Positions 57,373 through 64,000 of a DNA stretch of 64,000 nt are shown in pieces (positions within the stretch are counted from its first letter, which is position 1; each line of letters starts with the position of its first letter). Below the pieces are notes generated by a model that ran no database searches, was not told the origin of the DNA, and saw only the letters and a program-made list of their open reading frames with translations. The DNA is taken from assembly GCA_016124455.1 (NCBI GenBank), contig WGNQ01000001.1, positions 1 to 64,000 of the forward strand. The letters are read 5' to 3'. Source of the stretch: Sideroxydans sp. GTDB lineage: Bacteria; Pseudomonadota; Gammaproteobacteria; Burkholderiales; Gallionellaceae. The position numbers were made by a program, and so were the translations under genes.

Positions 57373-58159
57373 GCGCCATAGTTTAGCTTTAATCCTGCTG
57401 TTCTCGTTAACTGCGTGCAGTCTTTTCACCCCGCTGCCCGGTGAGGGTTCCGGCAAGCCCCGGCCAGCAGAGGAAATCTATGCCGATGCGATGGAGCAGA
57501 TGAACGACCACAACTACGACGACAGCGTCAAGTTGCTGGAAGGATTGCAGTCGCGCTACCCATACGGCCGTTACGCGCAGCAGGCGCAACTGGAAATCGC
57601 CTACGCCTATTACAAGCAGGGCGAACAGGAATCGGCAATTTCCGCTGCAGACCGCTTCATCAAGCAGTACCCCAACAGCCCGCATGTGGATTACGCCTAT
57701 TACCTGAAAGGCCTGATCAGCTTCAACGAGGACCTGGGCTATTTCGGCGACCTGATCCAGCAGGATCTCTCCGACCGCGACCCGCAGGGGGCGCAGGACT
57801 CCTTCGAGGCGTTCAAGGAATTGATCACCCGCTTCCCCAACAGCAAATACACATCCGATGCCAGATTGCGCATGCAGTACCTGATCGATGCGCTCGCACG
57901 GCATGAAATTCACGTTGCCAGTTACTATATGCGGCGTGGCGCTTATATCGCTGCAGTAAACCGCGCCAAAGCCGTGCTCACCGACTACCCCAACACCCCG
58001 CAAACGCACGAAGCGTTAAAAATCATGGTCCAGGCCTATGACGCCATGGGCATGCCCAAGTTGCGCGACGACACACAACGCGTGCTGGACATGAACACAA
58101 AACTGGCCGCCGGTCATAACACCCATGACGAACAACCGTGGTGGAAGTTCTGGCAGTAA
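57371..58159 (+). CDS. bamD: Outer-membrane assembly lipoprotein BamD
   Basis: A 262-residue lipoprotein component of the BAM complex. The lipobox is LTAC16 after MRHSLALILLFS. Five TPR-like repeats follow, with family blocks EIYADAMEQMNDHNYDDSVKLLEGL, RYPYGRYAQQAQLEIAYAYYKQGE and YAYYLKGLISFNEDLG. Essential for barrel insertion in most proteobacteria. The ATG at 57371 overlaps the rluD ATG on the other strand. A 30-bp gap leads to the Nudix gene. Confidence 0.96.
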   Translation: MRHSLALILLFSLTACSLFTPLPGEGSGKPRPAEEIYADAMEQMNDHNYDDSVKLLEGLQSRYPYGRYAQQAQLEIAYAYYKQGEQESAISAADRFIKQYPNSPHVDYAYYLKGLISFNEDLGYFGDLIQQDLSDRDPQGAQDSFEAFKELITRFPNSKYTSDARLRMQYLIDALARHEIHVASYYMRRGAYIAAVNRAKAVLTDYPNTPQTHEALKIMVQAYDAMGMPKLRDDTQRVLDMNTKLAAGHNTHDEQPWWKFWQ

Positions 58160-58189
58160 TCCAATGACCGTGCACTGCGGAGAACTGGC

Positions 58190-58750
58190 ATGAAATTCTG
58201 CCCGGAATGCGGCGCCGCCGTCGAACTGCGCCGCCCACCGGACGACAACCGGGAACGCCACATCTGCACCGCCTGCGCCGCCATCCACTATCACAATCCG
58301 AAACTCGTGGTCGGCACCATCCCGGAATGGGAAGATGGCCGCATCCTGCTGTGCCGCCGCGCCATCGAACCACGTCATGGGCTGTGGACGCTGCCGGCCG
58401 GCTTCATGGAAAATGGCGAAACCACGCTTGAAGGTGCGGCACGCGAAACGCTGGAAGAGGCCAATGCCCGCGTCGAGATGGGCGAACTCTATGCGCTGTT
58501 CAATCTCGCACATATCAACCAGGTGCAGCTGCTGTTCCGTGCCAGGTTGCTCGACCTCGATTTCAGCCCTGGCACGGAAAGCCTCGAAGTCCGGCTGTTC
58601 GATGAGTCTGACATCCCGTGGGATGAACTCGCGTTTCGCCCGGTGCGCTACACCCTGCAGGATTATTTTTCCGACCGCAAGGCGGGGTGCTTCCAGTTTC
58701 GCATCACCAGCCTCGAACCTCCGGTGAAACCGGCCCAGCCGGCAAACTGA
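58190..58750 (+). CDS. Nudix hydrolase with N-terminal zinc ribbon
   Basis: A 186-residue protein. A zinc ribbon (CPEC...CTAC) occupies residues 4-29. The Nudix box reads GFMENGETTLEGAARETLEEANA near 75-97; the usual EExG Gly is Asn here, a substitution common in this COG1051-like subgroup. It hydrolyses a nucleotide diphosphate derivative, perhaps an NADH- or ADP-ribose-type compound. Probably co-transcribed with bamD. Convergent with the alpha-E gene (16 bp). Confidence 0.88.
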   Translation: MKFCPECGAAVELRRPPDDNRERHICTACAAIHYHNPKLVVGTIPEWEDGRILLCRRAIEPRHGLWTLPAGFMENGETTLEGAARETLEEANARVEMGELYALFNLAHINQVQLLFRARLLDLDFSPGTESLEVRLFDESDIPWDELAFRPVRYTLQDYFSDRKAGCFQFRITSLEPPVKPAQPAN

Positions 58751-58766
58751 CCCGCCTCGGGAGCGT

Positions 58767-59741
58767 TTATTCCTCTACCTCGGCATCGTCTGGTGCAGCT
58801 TGCAACGGTCCATCAGACACCGGGAAATAGCGTTCACACAATGCGGCATGGAGCGCATTCAGGCCAATCTGCAACTGGTCGATGAATTCATGCAAGCCGG
58901 CATGGGCCAGTGCCGCCACATCGGCATCACGCAACATCGCCTGGGTCTCGCGCAGCACCTGCAGCACCTGTTCCGAATGCGGCAGGAACTGCAGGCGTTC
59001 GCCGATCTCGGCCAGGCAGTGGTGGAGCGTGCGCGGGAACAGCGGGTCTTTCAGCAGGAAACCGATCACCTGGACGCTGCCTGCATGCACGCCGACATGG
59101 CGACGGTACATCTGGTGCGCCGACAACGCCTTGAGGATATTCATCCACAGCAGGTCCCCGTACTGCTTGCCGACCGGCGTATCGCTGGGCAGAATGATGG
59201 CATGGCTGACATCCAGGATGCGGCTGGTCATGTAGGCCCGCTCGACATTCCGGCCCAGCACCAGAAACTGGAAAGCGTCGTCACGCGACATGGTGCCTGC
59301 GAGCAGCCCGACGATACTCTGGCGGCGCCGGATAATTCCCTGCAGCACTTCGTAACGGTGACGCCGGTTAAGCTGATCGGGCAGCTCCTTACGGGCATAC
59401 AGATACAGCTCGTTCATCCATTCCCATGATTCCACCGGCAGCACTTCGCGAAAGCTGCGCGTATTTTCCCGGCCATGCGTGATGCAGTTCATGATGGAAC
59501 TCGGGTTCCGCGCATCCTGGATCAGGAAGCGCATGACCGCATCCTCGTTGGCTTCCGAGTAATGCATAAAGAACAGCTGGTCCAGCCCGGCCACCTTGAG
59601 CAGCGCATCCCAGCCAAACGTCGCACCGCTCGGCATGTCCAGCGTCATTAACGTCACGGCATTGATCAGGCGTGCCGTGTTGTCGGCGCGCTCCATATTG
59701 CGCGTCATCCAGTACAGGTTTTCTCCGACTCTGGACAGCAT
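58767..59741 (-). CDS. Alpha-E domain protein (DUF403)
   Basis: A 324-residue all-helical protein beginning MLSRVGENLYWMTRNMERADNTARL, the DUF403/alpha-E signature. Alpha-E proteins occur with circularly permuted ATP-grasp enzymes, transglutaminases and the Anbu protease in clusters proposed to make or process peptide bonds. The gene shares one base with the stop of the upstream ATP-grasp gene (59741), so the two are translationally linked. Function of the domain itself is unknown. Confidence 0.92.
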   Translation of the reverse strand: MLSRVGENLYWMTRNMERADNTARLINAVTLMTLDMPSGATFGWDALLKVAGLDQLFFMHYSEANEDAVMRFLIQDARNPSSIMNCITHGRENTRSFREVLPVESWEWMNELYLYARKELPDQLNRRHRYEVLQGIIRRRQSIVGLLAGTMSRDDAFQFLVLGRNVERAYMTSRILDVSHAIILPSDTPVGKQYGDLLWMNILKALSAHQMYRRHVGVHAGSVQVIGFLLKDPLFPRTLHHCLAEIGERLQFLPHSEQVLQVLRETQAMLRDADVAALAHAGLHEFIDQLQIGLNALHAALCERYFPVSDGPLQAAPDDAEVEE

Positions 59742-61192
59742 TACTGGCCTCCTTCGACGATCCAGGTATCCTTGCTGCCACCGCCCTGCGACGAGTTCAC
59801 CACCAGCGAGCCCTTGCGCATCGCCACCCTGGTAAGACCGCCCGCTGTCACGTAAAGCTGGCTCGATTGCAGCACGAACGGCCGCAAATCAAGATGGCGC
59901 GGAGCCAGCCCCTCTTCGCACAGGGTCGGCGCGGTAGACAAGGACAATGTGGGCTGCGCCATATAGTTGCGCGGATTTTCGCGGATCAGGGCCGCAAACT
60001 TGGCGCGTTCCTCTGCGCTGGATTGCGGGCCGATCAGCATGCCGTAGCCTCCCGATTCGTTGGCCGGTTTGACTACCAGCTTGTCGAGATTGGCCAGCAC
60101 ATATTCGCGATCCTTCTCGTACATGCACAGGTAGCTTGGCACGTTCGGCAGTATCGCCTCCTCGCCGAGGTAATACTTGATCATCTGCGGCACATAGGCG
60201 TACACCACCTTGTCGTCGGCCACGCCCGCGCCCGGCGCATTGGCGAGTCCGACATTGCCGCTCTTCCAGGCGCGCATCAGCCCCCTGACGCCAAGGCAGG
60301 AATCGGGACGAAACACTTCGGGATCGAGGAAATCATCGTCGATGCGCCGGTAAATCACGTCCACCCGCTGCAGGCCGTCGATGTTCTTCATGTACACGCA
60401 ATCGTCGTCGAGCACCACCAGATCCGCGCCTTCGACCAGTTCCGCCCCCATCTGCTGGGCCAGGTAACTGTGTTCGAAATAGGCGGAATTGAAAATACCC
60501 GGGGTCAGCACCACAATCACGGGGCGCTCGCCCGGCCGTGGCGAAAGCGCCGCCAGGGTGTCATACAGCCTGGCCGTGTAGTCGTCCATGGAGCGGATGC
60601 GGTAACGCCCGAACACTTCCGGAAACAGCCGCTTCATCAGCCTCCGGTTCTCCAGCATATAGGACACGCCGGACGGGACGCGCAGGTTGTCCTCCAGCAC
60701 ATAGAACTCGCCATCCGAATGACGCACCAAATCAGTACCGCAGACATGTGCCCACACACCAAAACGGGGCATGGTGCCAACGCAGGCGGCACGAAAGTTC
60801 TTTGAATCCTGCAATACTTCCAGGGGGAACACCCCGTCCTTGACTATTTTCTGCTCGTTGTAGATGTCGCTGATGAACATGTTCAGTGCGGCCAGGCGCT
60901 GTTTCAGCCCTTTTTCCACACGCTCCCATTCGTGCCCGTCGATAATGCGGGGAATCACGTCGAACGGCCAGGCCCGGTCGATATTGCCGGACTCGGTATA
61001 CACCATGAAGGTAATGCCGGCAGTCATGATCGCCGCATCCACCGCCGCCACCCTGCCTGAAAGCTCTTCGCTGCCGAGTTCGGCGATGTAGTCGCATAGC
61101 CCGCGCGCCAGCGGGCGAGGATGTCCATCGGGAGCAATCAGTTCGTCGAAGGCATTGCCCGCCTGGTAGCCTTCACAAGTGATGTGCCTCAT
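59741..61192 (-). CDS. Circularly permuted ATP-grasp protein (type 2)
   Basis: A 483-residue DUF407/ATP-grasp-type-2 protein. Recognisable segments are YNEQKIVKDGVFPLEVLQDSKNFR, ENRRLMKRLFPEVFGRYRI, VVVLTPGIFNSAYFEHSYLAQQMG, and the ATP site VVKPANESGGYGMLIG near 390. Such ligases are predicted to form peptide or amide bonds. First gene of the minus-strand ATP-grasp/alpha-E pair, divergent from the Anbu protease across 130 bp. Confidence 0.92.
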   Translation of the reverse strand: MRHITCEGYQAGNAFDELIAPDGHPRPLARGLCDYIAELGSEELSGRVAAVDAAIMTAGITFMVYTESGNIDRAWPFDVIPRIIDGHEWERVEKGLKQRLAALNMFISDIYNEQKIVKDGVFPLEVLQDSKNFRAACVGTMPRFGVWAHVCGTDLVRHSDGEFYVLEDNLRVPSGVSYMLENRRLMKRLFPEVFGRYRIRSMDDYTARLYDTLAALSPRPGERPVIVVLTPGIFNSAYFEHSYLAQQMGAELVEGADLVVLDDDCVYMKNIDGLQRVDVIYRRIDDDFLDPEVFRPDSCLGVRGLMRAWKSGNVGLANAPGAGVADDKVVYAYVPQMIKYYLGEEAILPNVPSYLCMYEKDREYVLANLDKLVVKPANESGGYGMLIGPQSSAEERAKFAALIRENPRNYMAQPTLSLSTAPTLCEEGLAPRHLDLRPFVLQSSQLYVTAGGLTRVAMRKGSLVVNSSQGGGSKDTWIVEGGQ

Positions 61193-61322
61193 TCAATCTC
61201 CTGACTGTCAGTGTTTCGGGTATGTTGAGGCTTCAGCAAGATTCGAGCCATATCCTGCCGCCACAGCTTCCCTCCTGTCCCGATTGTAGCTAGAATCAAG
61301 GCAAATTTTCCCGGGACTGAAG

Positions 61323-62102
61323 ATGACTTACTGCCTCGCAATCAAAGTGGACCAAGGTCTGGTATTCGCGTCTGACTCCCGCACCAATGCGGGTGTCGAC
61401 CATGTCAGCACATATTCGAAAATGCACACCTTCGACTGGCCGGGCAGATTTTTCGTGCTGCTGTCTTCCGGCAACCTTGCCACCACCCAGGCGGTCGTCA
61501 AACGGATTCGGTCCGATGCTGAAAATAACGATATCCCCAGCTTGCGCACGGTTGCCGACATGGATGCCGCCGCGAATTATGTCGGCAAGGTCTCCACCGA
61601 CATCCAGCGCATCCAGGCCGAGCGGGACACGGTGGATTCCAACTACGAAGCCACCTTCATTTTTGGCGGACAGATCGCCAGCCATGATTCTGCCATCTTC
61701 CTGATTTACACCCAGGGCAACTACATCCATGAGTCGGCGGAACATCCGTTCCTGCAAGTGGGTGAAACCAAATACGGCAAACCGATTCTGGATCGCGTCA
61801 TCCTGCCCGACACCCCGCTCGATCTGGCCGGACACTGTGCGCTGGTCTCGATCAACTCTACCATACGCAGCAACCTGACGGTAGGACCGCCCATTGATTT
61901 GCTGTTATATCCGAACGACAACCCGCTCGGGGCGCGGCGTTTGTCGCTGACCGAACACGACCCGTTTTACCGGCGGTTGAGCGATGCCTGGAACGAAGGG
62001 CTCAGGAACGCACTCAACGATTTGCCCCCATTCGAATGGGAAGCGAGCCCGAAAACCATCCAGCTGGTACCGGAAACCGGCACGACGCAGGCAGCCGGCT
62101 GA
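61323..62102 (+). CDS. Anbu-type proteasome-like peptidase
   Basis: A 259-residue Ntn-hydrolase of the Anbu (ancestral beta subunit) family, COG3484. It begins MTYCLAIKVDQGLVFASDSRTNAG: Thr2 becomes the N-terminal nucleophile after Met removal, and there is no propeptide. Asp18 and Lys-type active-site residues are in the conserved positions. Anbu forms open helical rings and is linked genetically with ATP-grasp, alpha-E and transglutaminase genes; the first two are directly divergent here. A transglutaminase is not in the window. Confidence 0.93.
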   Translation: MTYCLAIKVDQGLVFASDSRTNAGVDHVSTYSKMHTFDWPGRFFVLLSSGNLATTQAVVKRIRSDAENNDIPSLRTVADMDAAANYVGKVSTDIQRIQAERDTVDSNYEATFIFGGQIASHDSAIFLIYTQGNYIHESAEHPFLQVGETKYGKPILDRVILPDTPLDLAGHCALVSINSTIRSNLTVGPPIDLLLYPNDNPLGARRLSLTEHDPFYRRLSDAWNEGLRNALNDLPPFEWEASPKTIQLVPETGTTQAAG

Positions 62103-62114
62103 GCCTGCCCATAC

Positions 62115-63356
62115 TCAATACGGCTGGGATACTTGCGCCTGCAGTTCCCGCAGCTCCTCTTCGACACCTGCGGCGTGGGTCAGCATCGCCACATTCTGCC
62201 GGGTAAAGAAGCCGTCAAAGTCATCGAAGCGCTGCACATACTCGATGATCAGCGAGGAGTGCTCTGAGGCGCTGGAAAATATCTGTTTCAGCCCCTCCTC
62301 CCTCGACCCGATCACATCCAGCAGAAACTGGCGTCCCTGCGCCTGTATCCGGTTGACGACATAATCGATGTTCGCCTGGCCATCCCGCTCCCCGTCCCTC
62401 ACCGCAAGGGCGATATGATGCAAACGCGGCCCGTAATTCCTGACGAACGTCTCGGTAGGCGAAGGCAGCCGTCCCAGGTGATTGACGAAGTAAGGCGTAT
62501 TGTTGGCGGTGAACACCTTGGCCGGGCTGCGTATCTCCTCCGGGTAATGCACGCTCTTGGTGACATTGGTGGAAGAGTTCTGCTCCTTGATGTCATACGA
62601 ACCCCAGTAGTAATAACTTGACCATGACAACCACTCGAGGATGGCCACTTCGCGGTTCTGGCTGTAAACGCGGGTAGCCAGGTGGTCGATCGGGCCGACC
62701 AGGTCATCGATGCCCAGCTTCTTCTGCAACTCTTTTGCCGCCAGGTAGCGATCCTGTACATCGGCATGGATGCTGCTCATGCCCAATGCATAAGTGCGCA
62801 GCTGATCAGCCGGACGCTCCATGTAGGCAACGATGTTATGGGTGTAGGGCGACGGCTTGCTGACGGCGAAATTCCCCGGCAGTTCGAGCTTGCGAACTTC
62901 ATCCTGCGAAAAAAACCGGAACTCCCGTTCTTTCTGCAGTTCCACCACACTATGCAAATTAGTCACCCGCAGGATCTCGCCCATGTAACGGCTGTTGGGC
63001 TTGCGCGAGCCGATCGGGTAGACCTCATTCAGGCTGCGGAAAATGCCGCGGATATTTGGGTCTTTGACTTCACGCACCAGCAGGTCGGGCGAATTCATGT
63101 CGATGCGCAGGATATGCGTCCAGTGTGTTTCGCTTTCAAGCGTGACCAGGTAATGATAGGGCGTCATCAGCGCCAGCTCTTCGATATAGTCGATCGAATG
63201 CCCGGGGTCGACGGTCAGCATCAGCGCGTCGATTTCGTGGATCATGTCGGTCAAACCAACACGGTCGCGCTCCTCCAGCAACCGTTGCAGGTATTCCTCA
63301 AAAAACGGGGAGTTCTCCTTGTCGCCATGCCTGGCAAGCTCCATCGATCTGGTCAC
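62115..63356 (-). CDS. VOC-superfamily protein, 4-hydroxyphenylpyruvate-dioxygenase-like
   Basis: About 413 residues. Two vicinal-oxygen-chelate halves are suggested: an early metal His in PIDHLATRVYS, a second in PRLHHIALAVRDGER, and the metal Glu in SLIIEYVQRFDDFDGFF, spaced as in HPPD. The C-terminal FFTRQNVAML.. also resembles the HPPD tail. The substrate is not predictable; the N-terminal 150 residues (FEEYLQRLLEERDRVGL) have no clear match. Start set at the GTG 63356 because AAGGGAG lies six bases before it; ATG 63377 or 63344 are alternatives. Convergent with the Anbu gene (12 bp). Confidence 0.68.
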   Translation of the reverse strand: MTRSMELARHGDKENSPFFEEYLQRLLEERDRVGLTDMIHEIDALMLTVDPGHSIDYIEELALMTPYHYLVTLESETHWTHILRIDMNSPDLLVREVKDPNIRGIFRSLNEVYPIGSRKPNSRYMGEILRVTNLHSVVELQKEREFRFFSQDEVRKLELPGNFAVSKPSPYTHNIVAYMERPADQLRTYALGMSSIHADVQDRYLAAKELQKKLGIDDLVGPIDHLATRVYSQNREVAILEWLSWSSYYYWGSYDIKEQNSSTNVTKSVHYPEEIRSPAKVFTANNTPYFVNHLGRLPSPTETFVRNYGPRLHHIALAVRDGERDGQANIDYVVNRIQAQGRQFLLDVIGSREEGLKQIFSSASEHSSLIIEYVQRFDDFDGFFTRQNVAMLTHAAGVEEELRELQAQVSQPY

Positions 63357-63653
63357 AAGCTGCTCCCTTCCGAACATCTTCCACAATATTCTGGAACAGA
63401 CGCAAGCACCGTGCCACATTACCGAATCGCGATCGCATACCGCGCCATGTGGCGTCTGTGATGCAACACCGCAGACCAGACATGCAATGAGCGCACGCAA
63501 TCCGTGCATGGCGGCGCAGCCATGCACAAACTCGAGGCGCGTTGCCTCACTCCGCTCACACCGTGCGACACGGGATGGTCAGCCCGCGACATTGGGGGGT
63601 AAAATGTGCGCTCTCGTCTGGCTGGTCCGGACTCATAATTTCAGGTGTGCAAG
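63357..63653. other. Divergent intergenic region
   Basis: About 300 bp between the HPPD-like gene and the second ATP-grasp gene. TAAAAT at 63600-63605 after a G6 run could be a -10 for the plus strand, without a matching -35. No RNA gene is seen. Confidence 0.4.
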
Positions 63654-64000
63654 ATGAACGGTCTTCCGGAAATGCGCGGCGAAGCATCAGCGCAATGGTA
63701 TCCGCTCGGCACGGGTGCACATGACGAAATGCTCCACGATGACGGCAAGGTACGCCCCCACTGGGAGTACATGATCCGTGCATTGCGCACGCTCGGCATG
63801 GAAGAGCTCGAGCGGCGTGGTGCCGAGGCCGCCAAGTTGCTGCGTGAGAACGGCGTCAGCTACAACGTCTACGGCGACCCGGCAGGCCAGACCCGGCCAT
63901 GGCAGCTCGACCCGGTGCCACTGCTGGTTTCCAGCGAAGAATGGGGACTCATCGAATCCGGGCTGCAGGAACGCGCGGAATTGCTGAACCTGATACTCGC
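63654..64000 (+). CDS. Second circularly permuted ATP-grasp protein, partial (cut by window end)
   Basis: The first 115 codons of a gene continuing past the window. The text MNGLPEMRGEASAQWYPLGTGAHDEMLHDDG is followed by VYGDPAGQTRPWQLDPVPLLVSSEEWGLIESGLQERAELLN, the N-terminal signature of the long ATP-grasp-type-2 proteins, often fused to an alpha-E domain (about 850 residues). Start ATG at 63654 by the family N-terminus. Together with the ATP-grasp, alpha-E and Anbu genes it completes the known cluster; a transglutaminase gene probably lies beyond the edge. Confidence 0.88.
   Translation, partial: MNGLPEMRGEASAQWYPLGTGAHDEMLHDDGKVRPHWEYMIRALRTLGMEELERRGAEAAKLLRENGVSYNVYGDPAGQTRPWQLDPVPLLVSSEEWGLIESGLQERAELLNLIL

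Overview
The window is a GC-rich (about 60 percent by eye), densely packed bacterial chromosome segment. The gene set fits a betaproteobacterium, probably of the Nitrosomonadales/Gallionellaceae kind: divergent bamD and rluD-pgeF, an ~1300-residue single-chain PurL, an Anbu/ATP-grasp/alpha-E cluster, GH57-containing glycogen genes, two-partner secretion and queG-tsaE-amiC. This is inferred from gene content only; no 16S gene is present. About 55 protein genes, one intact tRNA and one tRNA fragment are called.

Layout. 1-2.2 kb: minus-strand run tadA, a leaderless L,D-transpeptidase, a GNAT acetyltransferase and mntP. 2.3-7.1 kb: an NTF2-like gene, then a stress/housekeeping run bcp, phoH-like, msrB, yciB, yciI, bolA, parvulin, closed by a clear intrinsic terminator. 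7.2-13.1 kb: a membrane diguanylate cyclase, djlA, a GST, a lipoprotein cytochrome c, a DUF938 methyltransferase and a COG3146 acyltransferase. 13.2-19.3 kb: purL, nnrD, a spermidine-synthase-like protein and a histone-H1-like/DUF2934 protein.

19.3-34.4 kb is a glycogen/alpha-glucan island. Minus strand: glgC, two GH57 enzymes and a ROK glucokinase. Plus strand: glgB, pgi, an HDOD protein and glgA. glgP converges on glgA. A 17-bp palindrome lies in the glgC-glgB divergent promoter region. 34.4-41 kb: a kinase/P-loop fusion, a secreted phosphoesterase, and a divergent pair made of a Pat-type protein acetyltransferase and an HDAC-family deacetylase.

41.0-50.0 kb is the accessory region. A 61-residue two-helix membrane protein is preceded, on the minus strand, by a good sigma-70 promoter, an 18-bp palindrome and a textbook class-I cyclic-di-GMP (GEMM) aptamer, plus a segment complementary to its Shine-Dalgarno. 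Next come an AT-rich secreted orphan and a stretch bounded by a decayed 3' tRNA-Lys fragment (with its own terminator) on the left and intact tRNA-Lys(CTT) on the right. That stretch holds a lipoprotein papain-like hydrolase, a TpsA/TpsB two-partner secretion pair and an acetate kinase/phosphoketolase chimera, and looks like an old tRNA-targeted insertion.

50-64 kb: queG, tsaE, amidase (amiC), a beta-barrel protein with a CAACGC N-terminus next to a TlpA thioredoxin, cysM, pgeF-rluD divergent from bamD, a Nudix hydrolase, then an Anbu-type cluster (ATP-grasp, alpha-E, Anbu protease, an HPPD-like VOC protein, and the start of a second ATP-grasp protein cut by the window edge).

The most noteworthy items are the c-di-GMP riboswitch controlling an uncharacterised small membrane protein, the tRNA-Lys-bounded island, and the acetylation writer/eraser pair.
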